Origin: Algibacter pacificus
GTDB taxonomy: Bacteria > Bacteroidota > Bacteroidia > Flavobacteriales > Flavobacteriaceae
Length of the DNA stretch: 64,000 nucleotides
Direction of reading: 5' to 3'
NCBI RefSeq assembly: GCF_008033385.1
Contig: NZ_VOGY01000009.1
Coordinates: 1 to 64,000, forward strand
The position numbers and the translations under genes are program-made. Below are positions 1-9,398 of this stretch, piece by piece. The notes below the pieces were generated by a model. It worked only from the letters and a program-made list of their open reading frames with translations, was not told where the DNA came from and ran no database searches. The number at the start of each line of letters is the position of its first letter. Positions within the stretch are counted from its first letter, which is position 1.

Positions 1-72
1 TTTAATTTTTATGGAAAGGGAAAGTGTTATGTGTTATTACCATTTTAGGAGGTTGTTTGTTGCCTTTTTAGA

Positions 73-195
73 ATGAAGGTGGTAACTATTGCTACAACAG
101 GACAGAAGTGGTCTAAGATTTTATTATTTCCTTGGCTGGTGGTTGCGGGAGCGATAGTAGTGGCATCCTTTTTACGAATGACTTTATGGTATTAA
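73..195 (+). CDS. possible 40-aa single-span membrane peptide
   Basis: A 40-codon frame starts at an ATG that overlaps the stop of a preceding frame open from the left window edge (ATG at 73, TGA at 74-76), an arrangement typical of translational coupling. The peptide has a basic N-terminus (KVVTIATTGQKWSK) and one hydrophobic stretch, about residues 17-36, so it would be a one-helix inner-membrane peptide. I do not recognise a family. The upstream frame is cut by the window edge. It could be chance; the 130 bp after it up to the peptidase E stop holds only a weak GC stem around 274-301, which could end either this unit or the opposing gene. Confidence 0.25.
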   Translation: MKVVTIATTGQKWSKILLFPWLVVAGAIVVASFLRMTLWY

Positions 196-326
196 TGGTT
201 TAGAGACTTTGGTTAAGCACGATTATTTATTGGCCAGTTGTAAATACACTCGTAAAAAGATATAACGGATAGCGCGGTTTTTATTTTTCTTAAAAACCCG
301 CCCGAAATAATAATTTCAAATTTATG

Positions 327-1034
327 TTATTTTAGATGGTTTAATTCAGTTTCTGGAGCCACTTCGTAAGGTGTTTTGTTATACTCAAAAATACGGGCTG
401 TTAAGTTTCCTTTTAGAGTGATGGAGTTTCTGGATACTGCTAGCCAACTGCCTTCGCGTAGGCCGATGACTGGATTGGTATTAAAATTATGGAATTCTTT
501 TATACGTGTTTCTCTAGTTTCTCCCATGTGTGTACTATTTGGTTCAGGGTCTAAATAGTGAGGGTTTATGTTAAATGGAACCAAGGCTAAAGCGTTAAAA
601 CTTGGGGGGTAGATTATAGGCATATCGTTGGTGTTTTTTATGGTAAGTCCGCAAATATTACTGCCTGCACTCGTGCCTAAATATGGTGTGCCTGTTTTTA
701 TAGCGGTTTGCAACGGTTTTATGAGGTTGTTTTTGTATAACTGATTGGTGAGTACAAAGGTGTTTCCACCGCCAACAAAAATGGCTTCTGCTTGTTTTAT
801 GGCTTCAACAGGGTTTTGGTGTGTATGAATACCGGTTACTGTTTTGTTAATTTTTAAGAATGCTTTTTCAACAGTTTTTGTATAAGTATCGTGACTTATA
901 CCTCCTGGCCGTGCGTATGGAATAAAAAGTATTGTTTCGGCGTTTTTGAAAAATTCGTTTAAATAATCTAATATGTATTCTAAATATCCGGATCCGTGTA
1001 CCGTTGATGTGCTGGCAATAGTTATTTGTTGCAT
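327..1034 (-). CDS. pepE: dipeptidase E (alpha-aspartyl dipeptidase, family S51)
   Basis: Cytoplasmic serine peptidase that cleaves dipeptides with N-terminal aspartate. At 235 aa it has the normal family length. The nucleophile elbow is visible as GTSAGSN around Ser122, preceded by a GGGNT motif (about residues 88-92) and followed by an NPHYLDP segment carrying the likely catalytic histidine near residue 159; these are S51 landmarks. The ATG start (complement of 1032-1034) is the only sensible one. It stands alone on the minus strand, divergent from the secreted-protein gene at 1144. No signal peptide. The identification is family-level but strong. Confidence 0.9.
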   Translation of the reverse strand: MQQITIASTSTVHGSGYLEYILDYLNEFFKNAETILFIPYARPGGISHDTYTKTVEKAFLKINKTVTGIHTHQNPVEAIKQAEAIFVGGGNTFVLTNQLYKNNLIKPLQTAIKTGTPYLGTSAGSNICGLTIKNTNDMPIIYPPSFNALALVPFNINPHYLDPEPNSTHMGETRETRIKEFHNFNTNPVIGLREGSWLAVSRNSITLKGNLTARIFEYNKTPYEVAPETELNHLK

Positions 1035-1143
1035 GAAGTATGATTTAGAAAGTAAAGCTAAATAATTTTATGTTTTGAACGTAATATTTTATGTTTTACT
1101 TGAATTATTATTGTTTATAATGTACTTTTAGTAAAAAAGAGAT

Positions 1144-1950
1144 ATGAAAAATAATTTATTTTTTCTGGTTTGTTTAATAAGCTCTTTAGCTTTTTCGCAA
1201 GATTTTCAACGTTATAATGTTGATGGAAAAATTATTGTTGAAAGTAGTGAGCTTGGAGGAATTACCGTTTTTAATGCTTCGGCAAATGCGGGGACAATTA
1301 CCAACGATAATGGTGAATTTACTTTAGCAGTTAGGCTTAATGATGTTATAGAGGTGAGTGCTTTGCAGTTTCAGAATATTAAGTTTACCGTTAATGAGGA
1401 TATTATGGGATCCAAAAAAATGAAGATTTTTTTAATAATGGAGATTAATAAGTTGGATGAAATTATTTTGTTACCACAAAAATTAACTGGAGATTTGGCC
1501 GCAGATATGGAAGAGGCAAAACCGTTTTCGCCTAAATTGGATGCGCTTTATTATGGAATAAAACACAAAGATGAATTTGAGTTTGCTAATGACTACAGTA
1601 CTAAAACGGTTAATACGGCTATAAATGGGGCGTACTTACCAATGGTTAATGGACTTAATGTAATAAATGTTGTAGACCAGTTGTTATTGCCGTTATTTAG
1701 GTCTAAGGTAAAGAATAAAAAAGAAAAAGGAATTCCAGAGGTGCCTATCGAGGCTGTTAAATATTATTTTGGTTCTGAGTTTTTGGTTGATAATTTTAAT
1801 ATTCCGGAGCATCGTGTTGAAGAGTTTATTCAGTTTGTACAAGGTGATAATTTTGATTTCAGCTTGCTTAATGCCGGGAAGGAAATGGCTTTTTTAGAAT
1901 TGCTTAATGCCAAGAGTATGGCGTTTTTGAAAGGGAAACTTCAGGAATAA
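1144..1950 (+). CDS. secreted carboxypeptidase-regulatory-like domain protein
   Basis: Exported protein of 268 aa with a signal peptide (MKNNLFFLVCLISSLAFSQ, cleavage after about residue 19). Residues about 25-110 form a carboxypeptidase-D-regulatory-like/TonB-plug-associated beta-sandwich of the kind seen at the N-terminus of SusC/TonB receptors (pattern 'I-x-V-x-N-A-S ... T-x-x-N-G-E-F-x-L-x-V-x-L-x-D-x-I-x-V-S'). The remainder has no recognisable domain. It is followed 86 bp later by a paralogue with the same architecture (2037), then by a DUF6702 gene and an M1 peptidase, a block probably devoted to surface or periplasmic proteins. The molecular role is unknown. Confidence 0.75.
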   Translation: MKNNLFFLVCLISSLAFSQDFQRYNVDGKIIVESSELGGITVFNASANAGTITNDNGEFTLAVRLNDVIEVSALQFQNIKFTVNEDIMGSKKMKIFLIMEINKLDEIILLPQKLTGDLAADMEEAKPFSPKLDALYYGIKHKDEFEFANDYSTKTVNTAINGAYLPMVNGLNVINVVDQLLLPLFRSKVKNKKEKGIPEVPIEAVKYYFGSEFLVDNFNIPEHRVEEFIQFVQGDNFDFSLLNAGKEMAFLELLNAKSMAFLKGKLQE

Positions 1951-2036
1951 AACTGTAGGTTTAACAAAATATTACATGGGTTTTGGGCTTTTTTTAAGAA
2001 ACTATAAACGTAATTCGTAGTTCTAAAAGGCAAAGT

Positions 2037-2819
2037 TTGAAGCAAAAATTACTTTATATCTTTTTTTTTACTACCCTTAGTATCTATAGTCAATCTATTG
2101 AAATACTTGGGAAGGTTACTGGTATTAGTGACCTTGAAAATATTCATGTTATGAATACTTCTGCACAATCATTTACTATAACCGACAAAAATGGAGAGTT
2201 TAAAATTCCCGTAAAATTAAATGATACTTTAATGTTTTCCTCAATTCAATACAAACTAAAAGATATTGTTGTTACCCACCAGATGTTAAATAATCGGGCT
2301 GTTTTAGTAAAATTGGACGAGCATATTAATACGTTGGATGAAGTTGTTGTTGGTAGCATATTAACCGGAAATTTGCTTACAGATATTAATAATATGAAAG
2401 GAGATGGGCCTATTAATTTTTACGACGTTGGTATTCCTGGGTACACAGGAAAGATTGCAACTCAAAGTGAAAGACGATTAAGTGAAGCTTCGGATTTTAA
2501 ACCTAGTTTAGGAAGTTCTGGTTTTGGATTGGGGGCATCGGTTGGTTTTACGCCTATAATTAATGCAATTACGGGTAGAACAAAAAAGCTAAAAAACCGG
2601 GTTAAGATTGAAGAAAAAACAGCACTCATGGAACGTATAAAAAGCCGATTGAGTAAAGATTTCTTTGCATCGAACCCTTTGGATGAAGACTATAGAATGG
2701 ATTTTTTCTATTTTTGTTCTGATGATGTTAACTTCTTGAAACGTTGTAAAAATCAGGACGATTTTAAAGTACTTATGTTTTTAAGGATGAAGTATAAAGA
2801 ATATACGAGTGATAATTAA
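2037..2819 (+). CDS. secreted carboxypeptidase-regulatory-like domain protein (paralogue)
   Basis: Second copy of the preceding architecture: signal peptide MKQKLLYIFFFTTLSIYSQS, then a carboxypeptidase-regulatory-like domain (about residues 22-105, with 'TDKNGEFKIPVKLNDTL') and an unassigned C-terminal half that includes a glycine-rich stretch (GSSGFGLGASVGF, about residues 161-173). The start is TTG at 2037: there is no in-frame ATG before the signal peptide and the peptide begins exactly there. Similarity to the 1144 gene is limited to the N-terminal domain and the general pattern, so the duplication is old. Function unknown. Confidence 0.72.
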   Translation: MKQKLLYIFFFTTLSIYSQSIEILGKVTGISDLENIHVMNTSAQSFTITDKNGEFKIPVKLNDTLMFSSIQYKLKDIVVTHQMLNNRAVLVKLDEHINTLDEVVVGSILTGNLLTDINNMKGDGPINFYDVGIPGYTGKIATQSERRLSEASDFKPSLGSSGFGLGASVGFTPIINAITGRTKKLKNRVKIEEKTALMERIKSRLSKDFFASNPLDEDYRMDFFYFCSDDVNFLKRCKNQDDFKVLMFLRMKYKEYTSDN

Positions 2820-2896
2820 TGGGTAAAGTAACATCTTTTGTTTTTGGAATGCTTTTTGAAGCTTTGAAATAATTACTTTAGCAAAAAAAAGAATTA

Positions 2897-3400
2897 ATGA
2901 ACCAGTATAAAATAGTTTTACTTCTCGCAGTATTTAGTTTTTTGTCATTCTCTAGTTTTCATAAGTATTACATAGGTGTAACTCAGGTGGAATACGTAAA
3001 AAAACAACAATCCGTTCAAATTATTTCTAGAGTTTTTATTGACGATTTAGAGAAGGCACTTCGCTTTAATTATGATGAAGATATAACCTTGGATGAGGAT
3101 AACGAAACAAACTCAATAAACAGATATCTAGAGCAGTATATTAACGATAACCTTCTAATTTCTGTTAATAAACAACCAAGGATCTTTCAATTTATAGGTA
3201 AAGAATATGATGGGGATATCATGCGTTTTTATGTTGAAATACCTGAAGTTAAAACCATTAATTCGTTTAAAGTATCTAATACCATGCTTTTTGAAGTTTG
3301 TCCAACGCAGCAAAATATTATAAAAACTAAAATAAATGCCAAGCAGAAAAGCATGATACTAACAATAGATAATACCTCTGCGTTGTTAAATTTTAATTAA
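2897..3400 (+). CDS. DUF6702 family protein
   Basis: A 167-aa protein with a hydrophobic leader (MNQYKIVLLLAVFSFLSFSSF) followed by the Bacteroidota DUF6702 pattern: 'HKYYIGVTQVEYVKKQQSVQIISRVFIDDLEKAL' near the start and 'FEVCPTQQNIIKTKI' near the end. In related bacteria this family typically lies directly upstream of an M1 metallopeptidase, as here (3517). It is likely exported and may be needed by, or displayed with, the peptidase, but that is inference from neighbourhood. No catalytic residues can be named. Confidence 0.82.
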   Translation: MNQYKIVLLLAVFSFLSFSSFHKYYIGVTQVEYVKKQQSVQIISRVFIDDLEKALRFNYDEDITLDEDNETNSINRYLEQYINDNLLISVNKQPRIFQFIGKEYDGDIMRFYVEIPEVKTINSFKVSNTMLFEVCPTQQNIIKTKINAKQKSMILTIDNTSALLNFN

Positions 3401-3516
3401 TTTTAGGTTAATTGACTTCTAGATTTATTATTTTCGAGCGTTTTTAGTTTTAATAAGTTGATTTTTTGAAACGAAAACTAAAAACTTGAAATTTGTTAAA
3501 TCTATTTACAGCTAAA

Positions 3517-5775
3517 ATGAGAATCTTAAACTATTGCTTCCTGTTTGTTATTTCTATTTCTTCAAGTCTTTTTGCACAACAATCTACCCCAGCTAAACAA
3601 CAAGGTCATACCGATCAAAATAAGTTTAGGCAAATGAAAGATTTGTTAGCTACTCCAAACGAAACAAGAACTGCTTCTGGAGCTCCAGGATATAAGTACA
3701 CCCAACAACAGGTTGATTATGTTATGGATATTCGTTTAGACGAAAATACAAGTCAAATTTTTGGTGAAGAAAAAATTACTTACCATAATAATTCTAAAGA
3801 TTATTTACCGTATTTATGGGTGCAATTGGATCAAAACATGCGTGCTCAAGATTCTAAAACACCAGATATAAAAACAGAAAATTTTGAAACGCCGTTTAAT
3901 GGGGTTAAAAAATTTACTAAAGATCACCTTGAAAAAAACTTCGAAGGAGGTTTTAATATAGATTATGTAAAAAATAATAATGGCTCCGATTTGTCGTATA
4001 TGATTAATCAAACCATGATGCGGATTAATTTACCAAAACCATTAGCTCCTGGCGAGGAATTTAAATTTCAAATAAAATGGTGGTACAATATAAATAACCA
4101 TGTAACTCAAGGTGGTCGCTCTGGTTACGAAGCTTTCCCTGATGGTAATAATACTTATGTTATTGCTCAATTTTATCCAAGATTATGTGTTTATAATAAT
4201 GTTGAAGGCTGGCAGAATATGCAATTTTGGGGCAGAAGTGAATTTGCTTTAGAGTTTGGAAATTTTGATGTGAAGTTAACCGTACCTGCAGATCATAAAA
4301 TGGAAGCAACTGGTGATTTGCAAAACCCCAAGGAGGTTTTAACTAAAGAACAAATTAAACGTTTCGAGCAAGCGAAAAAATCGTTTAAAGATCCTGTGTT
4401 TATTGTCACGCAAGAAGAAGCCGAAGCCGCAGAAAAACAACGTAGTAATAAATTAAAAACATGGCATTTTAAAGCGGATAATGTTAGAGATTTTGCCTTT
4501 GCAACGTCTAGAAAATTTCTTTGGGACGCCATGGCTGTAGATATTAATGGTCGTTCGGTAATGGCTATTTCTTTATATTCTAAAGAAGGAAATCCATTAT
4601 GGGAAGAACATTCAACGCGAGTTGTTGCCAATACACTAGAAGAATATTCCAAATTAACTTTCGATTATCCTTATAATAAAGCCGTTTCTGTTCATGCAGA
4701 AATGGGTATGGAATACCCAATGATTTGTTTTAATTATGGACGTCCAAAGCCTGATGGAACTTATTCTGAAAGATTAAAACGAGGCATGATAGGTGTAATT
4801 ACACATGAAGTTGGTCATAACTTTTTCCCTATGATTGTAAATAGTGATGAGCGCCAATGGACATGGATGGACGAAGGTTTAAACTCGTTTGTTGAAACAT
4901 TGGCAGAACTAGATTACGATCCAAATTTTATTACAGGAAACTTACCAAAAGATATTGTGCCATATATGGGAGGCGATCAAAGTAATATTTCTCCAATTAT
5001 GTCGCAAGGGGATTATGTGCATCAATTTGGACCAAATGCTTACACCAAACCAGCCGCCGCACTATATATGTTGCGCCAAACTATTATGGGACCAGAATTG
5101 TTCGATTATGCATTTAGAACCTATTCTCAACGTTGGATGTTTAAACACCCTACACCAGCGGACTTTTTTAGATCAATGGAAGATGCTTCTGCAATGGATT
5201 TAGATTGGTTTTGGAGAGGTTGGTTTTATACTACAGATTATACCGATATTGGCATTAAAGGTGTTAAGCAGTTTTATTTAACAGATAAACCAACCGAAAA
5301 AGCTATAGAAGATGCTAAGCGTTATAGAATTAATCTAGATGATTATGAGGGCAAATTAATTTATTATGCTCAAGCTGAAAATGGTGTTGTGCCTCAAGAT
5401 GCTAAGAATGTTTCAGATTTTCCAGAACTTAATTCATACCTAAGTTCTTTGTCTCCTGAAGAAAAAGCGAAGTTAAAAGAAGCTCCAAAATATTTTTATG
5501 AAGTAACTTTTGAAAAACCAGGCGGATTAGTAATGCCAATTATTTTAGAAATTAATTATGAAGATGGCTCGAAAGAAAGAAAAACATATCCTGCCGAAAT
5601 TTGGAGATACAATGAAAATGAAGTATCAAAAGTCTTTAAAACAGAAAAAGCAATAGCCCATTTTGTGGTCGATCCAGATTTAGAAACTGCCGATGTTGAT
5701 ACAACTAATAATACTTGGCCTAAAAAAGAAAATGACACTCCTTTTAATAAATTTAAAGAAAAAGTAAAAGACTGA
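3517..5775 (+). CDS. M1 family zinc metallopeptidase
   Basis: Exported zinc aminopeptidase-like enzyme of about 752 aa. The gluzincin motif is complete: HEVGH at about residues 430-434 (codons from 4804), then DEGLNSFVE with the third ligand Glu about 19 residues downstream. N-terminal beta-domain strands precede it, and the C-terminal region contains a small beta domain. I place the start at ATG 3517, not the in-frame TTG at 3493, because the signal peptide MRILNYCFLFVISISSSLFAQQ then begins cleanly. It probably releases amino acids or processes proteins in the periplasm. It ends before a strong hairpin terminator at 5802. Confidence 0.92.
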   Translation: MRILNYCFLFVISISSSLFAQQSTPAKQQGHTDQNKFRQMKDLLATPNETRTASGAPGYKYTQQQVDYVMDIRLDENTSQIFGEEKITYHNNSKDYLPYLWVQLDQNMRAQDSKTPDIKTENFETPFNGVKKFTKDHLEKNFEGGFNIDYVKNNNGSDLSYMINQTMMRINLPKPLAPGEEFKFQIKWWYNINNHVTQGGRSGYEAFPDGNNTYVIAQFYPRLCVYNNVEGWQNMQFWGRSEFALEFGNFDVKLTVPADHKMEATGDLQNPKEVLTKEQIKRFEQAKKSFKDPVFIVTQEEAEAAEKQRSNKLKTWHFKADNVRDFAFATSRKFLWDAMAVDINGRSVMAISLYSKEGNPLWEEHSTRVVANTLEEYSKLTFDYPYNKAVSVHAEMGMEYPMICFNYGRPKPDGTYSERLKRGMIGVITHEVGHNFFPMIVNSDERQWTWMDEGLNSFVETLAELDYDPNFITGNLPKDIVPYMGGDQSNISPIMSQGDYVHQFGPNAYTKPAAALYMLRQTIMGPELFDYAFRTYSQRWMFKHPTPADFFRSMEDASAMDLDWFWRGWFYTTDYTDIGIKGVKQFYLTDKPTEKAIEDAKRYRINLDDYEGKLIYYAQAENGVVPQDAKNVSDFPELNSYLSSLSPEEKAKLKEAPKYFYEVTFEKPGGLVMPIILEINYEDGSKERKTYPAEIWRYNENEVSKVFKTEKAIAHFVVDPDLETADVDTTNNTWPKKENDTPFNKFKEKVKD

Positions 5776-5801
5776 TTAATAGCAATTCAAAATTTTACTA
5801 T

Positions 5802-5831
5802 AGCCAACTTGTTAAAGTTGGCTTTTTTTTA
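5802..5831 (+). terminator. intrinsic terminator of the M1 peptidase gene
   Basis: Nine-base-pair perfect stem AGCCAACTT / AAGTTGGCT with a GTTA tetraloop followed by a run of eight T. It lies 26 bp after the M1 peptidase stop codon. Confidence 0.9.
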
Positions 5832-5894
5832 AATTTAATTTGCTGTTTTGAGTTAAACAAATTAAAAAATCTTTAATCTAATAAAACAAGTTAC

Positions 5895-5902
5895 TATATT
5901 TG
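5895..5902 (+). promoter_or_regulatory. -7 element TATATTTG directly in front of tatA
   Basis: Perfect match to the Bacteroidota -7 consensus TAnnTTTG, ending only 4 nt before the tatA start codon (GTG 5907). Transcription should therefore begin at or next to the start codon, giving a leaderless or nearly leaderless mRNA. No good -33 TTG is visible at the expected 17-23 bp spacing, so strength is uncertain. Confidence 0.55.
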
Positions 5903-5906
5903 TGCT

Positions 5907-6194
5907 GTGATACAACAAGCAACATTCTTATTTATAAGTGGCGCAGAAATAGGTTTCATACTATTTATAGTCGTGATGGTTTTTGGTGCCGATAAAATAC
6001 CCGAAATAGCCAGAGGTTTAGGAAAAGGTATGCGCACCTTAAAAGATGCGACCAATGATATAAAGCAAGAAATAACAAAAACTGCCGAAAATAGTGGCAT
6101 TGATACTAGTATTACTAGTGATATAAAAAAAGAACTAGATCAAGTGAAGGATGATATTGAAGACTTCGCTGGTTCGGTTAAGCGAAAATTATAA
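5907..6194 (+). CDS. tatA: twin-arginine translocase subunit TatA/TatE family
   Basis: Subunit of the Tat system, which moves folded proteins with twin-arginine signals across the inner membrane. The 95-aa protein has the TatA layout: short periplasmic N-terminus, one transmembrane helix (about residues 13-28, after GAEI), the hinge FGADKIPEIARGLGKGMR, an amphipathic helix and an acidic, charged tail (DIKKELDQVKDDIEDF). The start is GTG; the next in-frame ATG is inside the helix and can be excluded. It is a single-gene unit, with no tatC in the window. Confidence 0.88.
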   Translation: MIQQATFLFISGAEIGFILFIVVMVFGADKIPEIARGLGKGMRTLKDATNDIKQEITKTAENSGIDTSITSDIKKELDQVKDDIEDFAGSVKRKL

Positions 6195-6480
6195 GCTTGT
6201 ACAGTTTATGAGACACTGCCTTATTTCATGATTTAACTATCATAGTTAGCTTTTTTCTTTAGAATACATATCCATACAATAATTTCTACTCAAAATGATG
6301 TATATGGGAATATGTAATACCTAGTATTTTATTTGTTTTTTTAGGTTCTATTATACAATTGAGCATGTAATAAAGCCATAATGTACTTATTAAATTGATA
6401 AACGTTTTATGGTTTTATTATACCAATTATAATTTCAAATGGTAAAAGATATTATGCTAAAGGTGAATTGTAATAGTCTT

Positions 6481-6513
6481 AAAAAAAAAAGGAGCCCTAT
6501 TACGAGCTCCTTT
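6481..6513 (-). terminator. intrinsic terminator of pckA
   Basis: Stem AAAGGAGC / GCTCCTTT (6488-6495 and 6506-6513) followed on the minus strand by ten T (6481-6490 read in reverse), 23 bp after the pckA stop. The other 290 bp of this intergenic stretch (6195-6480) are AT-rich, with nothing I can assign. Confidence 0.9.
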
Positions 6514-6535
6514 AATTGCTATTAAAAATTCTTAT

Positions 6536-8149
6536 TTAAAAACTTTCGTGTAAGTGGTGGTGTTCATCAATTAGTGGTCCACCTTCTATAATTTGTTCTG
6601 AAGCTTGTGCTGAGAATTTTTCAAAGTTTAAGTGGAATGAGTGCGCTAATTGAATAGCTTTTCCAACATAATCACCTTTTTTCAACCAAGTATTCATTGG
6701 ATCTAAAATTTCAGTTGGTACACCAGGACAGTATTTAGGCATGTGTAATCCAAAAATAAAGTTTTGATCGTAATCTACACCTTCTAACTCACCGTTTAGA
6801 ATGGCCGTAATCATCGCTCTTGTATATTTTAATTTAATACGAGATCCTACACCGTAAGGTCCAGCACTCCATCCTGTATTTATTAACCAAACGTTAACAC
6901 CAGCTTCTGTCATTTTTTTACTTAACATTTCTCCGTAAACTGTTGGGTGTAATGGCATAAAAGGTTCACCAAAACAAGCAGAGAAAGATGGTACAGGTTC
7001 TGTAATTCCAGCTTCTGTTCCCGCAACTTTAGCAGTATAACCAGAGATAAAGTGGTAAGCCGCTTGACCAGGAGTTAATTTTGATACTGGAGGTAATACA
7101 CCAAAAGCATCACAAGTTAAAAAGAAGATATTTTTAGGGTTGTTTGCGTAAAGTGTTTCTTGGATATTATCAATATGATAAATAGGGTAGCTTACACGTG
7201 TATTTTGAGTAATACTACTATCTAAATAATCTGGCTCTCCATCTTCTTTTATTAAGATGTTTTCAAGTAAAGCACCTGGTTTAACAGCTCTAAAGATGTC
7301 TGGTTCTTTTTCTTCAGATAAATCGATAACTTTTGCATAGCATCCACCTTCAAAGTTAAAAATGGTATTATCTGCTGTCCATCCGTGTTCATCATCTCCA
7401 ATTAGTTTTCTTTCTGGATCGGCTGAAAGAGTTGTTTTTCCTGTTCCAGATAATCCGAAGAAAATAGCCGTGTCACCTTTTTTACCTACGTTAGCAGAGC
7501 AGTGCATTGGTAAAACATTTTTTTCTACTGGTAAAACCATGTTCATAGCAGAGAAAATACCTTTTTTAATTTCTCCTGTATAGCCAGAACCTCCTACTAA
7601 AGCAATCTTTTTTGTAAAGTTTAAAATAGAGAAGTTTCCTTGACGAATACCATAAGCTTTAGGATCTGGACATTCATAACCCGGAGCGCAAAGTACTAAC
7701 CAATCTTCAGTAAAGTTTTCTAGTTCGCTTGCACTTGGGCGTAAAAACATATTGAAAACAAACATACTAGACCATGAGTATTCTGTAATTGTTCTAATAT
7801 TTGTTCTAAATTCTGGTTCTGCACATACATAACCATCTCTTGCATATATTTCTTTTCCAGAAAGGTATTTTGTAATTTCTTTTTCTAATTTATCAAAATT
7901 TTCTGGTGATACCGCTTTATTGGTTTTTCCCCACCAAACGCGTTCTGCAGTATAATCATCTTTTACAATAAAGCGATCTTGTGGAGAACGTCCGGTAAAT
8001 TTACCTGTGTTAATGACTAAAGTTCCATTGGCAGTTTCTTTACCTTGACCTGCTTCTACTGTTATTTTTTGAAGTTCTTCTGGAGATAAATTCCAGTTTA
8101 CTTTTGCGTTTTCAATACCGTACTGTTTTAAATCAGGATTTGTTTTCAT
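6536..8149 (-). CDS. pckA: phosphoenolpyruvate carboxykinase (ATP)
   Basis: Cytosolic gluconeogenic enzyme: oxaloacetate + ATP to PEP + ADP + CO2. The 537-aa length fits ATP-type PEPCK. Visible motifs are FTGRSPQDRF (substrate binding, about residues 51-60), the kinase-1a P-loop GLSGTGKTTLSADP (about 232-245), the metal-binding GDDEHGW that follows it, and the C-terminal NTGWSAGPYGVGSRIKLKYTRAMI. The ATG at 8147-8149 is preceded by a 400-bp intergenic region. It is monocistronic with its own terminator. Expression is probably carbon-regulated, but I see no operator that shows it. Confidence 0.97.
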   Translation of the reverse strand: MKTNPDLKQYGIENAKVNWNLSPEELQKITVEAGQGKETANGTLVINTGKFTGRSPQDRFIVKDDYTAERVWWGKTNKAVSPENFDKLEKEITKYLSGKEIYARDGYVCAEPEFRTNIRTITEYSWSSMFVFNMFLRPSASELENFTEDWLVLCAPGYECPDPKAYGIRQGNFSILNFTKKIALVGGSGYTGEIKKGIFSAMNMVLPVEKNVLPMHCSANVGKKGDTAIFFGLSGTGKTTLSADPERKLIGDDEHGWTADNTIFNFEGGCYAKVIDLSEEKEPDIFRAVKPGALLENILIKEDGEPDYLDSSITQNTRVSYPIYHIDNIQETLYANNPKNIFFLTCDAFGVLPPVSKLTPGQAAYHFISGYTAKVAGTEAGITEPVPSFSACFGEPFMPLHPTVYGEMLSKKMTEAGVNVWLINTGWSAGPYGVGSRIKLKYTRAMITAILNGELEGVDYDQNFIFGLHMPKYCPGVPTEILDPMNTWLKKGDYVGKAIQLAHSFHLNFEKFSAQASEQIIEGGPLIDEHHHLHESF

Positions 8150-8566
8150 GTCTTCTGTTGTTTTTATTTTACTAATTTTTAAATTTTTAAAATTGCTTAT
8201 TATTTTATAATAGCCATATTATTGGCGTAAAAATTAATGTTATTAAATCTACTTAAGGTTGTTGATAAAATTAAAAGAATAAAGTAGATCATATATTTAT
8301 AATTGTTTGTTAGTTTGGCACTTTATATGTGCTTTAATAATTATATGGTAAAATTACAGTAGAACTAGATAAGTAATTATGACGAAAGTCATACTTTAGA
8401 TTTAGCCTCAATTTTTTCATTATTATTATATTTGCGACATATTATGTATAAAAAATAATTACGAATACGTTTGCGCAATTGTAAGTTTTATGATATTTCT
8501 AATTTTTCGTAAGTTATTGTGATTATGTATGTTGAAAAGTGATATAAAAATTAAAACGAAGTTGAA
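8150..8566. other. intergenic region between divergent pckA and bshB1
   Basis: 417 bp, very AT-rich, with no convincing frame on either strand. On the plus strand a perfect -7 element TATATTTG sits at 8427-8434 and could serve bshB1 with a leader of about 130 nt, although its -33 TTG is poor. No recognisable -7 element for pckA was found on the minus strand. Confidence 0.5.
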
Positions 8567-9283
8567 ATGAAATTAGACATTCTAGCCTTTGGGGCGCATC
8601 CAGACGATGTAGAGTTGGGTTGTGGAGGTACAATAGCGAAAGAAATTGAAAATGGTAAAAAAGTGGGTATTATAGATTTAACCCAAGGAGAATTAGGAAC
8701 CCGAGGAACCGCTATAACTCGATTTGAGGAAGCAAGTAATGCAGCGAAAATATTGGGTATTTCTATTCGTGAAAACTTAGGCTTTGCCGACGGCTTTTTT
8801 GTTAATAATAAAGAGCATCAATTGGAGGTTATAAAAATGATACGTAAGTATAAGCCGGAAATTGTTTTATGTAACGCTTTTGATGATAGACATATTGATC
8901 ATGGTAAAGGAAGTAAATTAGTTAGTGATGCCTGTTTTTTAAGTGGTCTTATTAAAATTGAAACTGTAGATAATGGAGCTCAGCAAACTGCATGGAGGCC
9001 AAAGCAAGTGTACCATTATATACAATGGAAAAGCTTAGAACCAGATTTTGTTGTAGATATCTCTAGTGTTATAGAAAAAAAGCAGGAGGCTGTATTAGCT
9101 TATAAAACACAGTTTTACGACCCAGATAGTAAAGCTCCTGTAACACCTATTTCTAGTAAAAATTTTACAGATAGCGTAGTTTACCGCGCACAAGACTTAG
9201 GTCGGTTGGTTGGTGTGCCTTATGCAGAAGGTTTTAATGTAGAGCGTTTACCAGCTGTTGGTAGTTTGTTCGATTTAAAGTAG
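8567..9283 (+). CDS. bshB1: bacillithiol biosynthesis deacetylase BshB1
   Basis: Zinc-dependent deacetylase (LmbE/PIG-L family) that removes the acetyl group from GlcNAc-malate, the second step of bacillithiol synthesis. The 238-aa protein opens with the metal and catalytic motif AHPDDVELGCGGT (AHPDD at residues 10-14), continues with TQGELGTRGT and carries the second zinc-binding motif DDRHIDHGKG around residue 110. Near-identity in pattern to flavobacterial BshB1 supports the specific call over other LmbE members. bshA and bshC are not in the window. Confidence 0.92.
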   Translation: MKLDILAFGAHPDDVELGCGGTIAKEIENGKKVGIIDLTQGELGTRGTAITRFEEASNAAKILGISIRENLGFADGFFVNNKEHQLEVIKMIRKYKPEIVLCNAFDDRHIDHGKGSKLVSDACFLSGLIKIETVDNGAQQTAWRPKQVYHYIQWKSLEPDFVVDISSVIEKKQEAVLAYKTQFYDPDSKAPVTPISSKNFTDSVVYRAQDLGRLVGVPYAEGFNVERLPAVGSLFDLK

Positions 9284-9339
9284 TTACAGCGTTGCTGTAA
9301 ATTATTTTTAAATTTTTAAATAATTTGTTTAAAAAGTCT

Positions 9340-9370
9340 TTGTAGATAACGTTTAAATAATATACATTTG
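9340..9370 (+). promoter_or_regulatory. Bacteroidota promoter of the tRNA-His gene
   Basis: TTG at 9340-9342, a 20-bp spacer, then TACATTTG at 9363-9370: both boxes match the TTG-(17-23)-TAnnTTTG consensus. The predicted start is about 25 bp upstream of the mature tRNA. Confidence 0.82.
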
Positions 9371-9398
9371 CACACGCATTACAAAATGCAAGTTACAT

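Noticed and set aside
4293-4652. 119-codon frame antisense to the M1 peptidase gene
   Set aside because: Shadow frame; Ser/Leu-rich translation without any known family.
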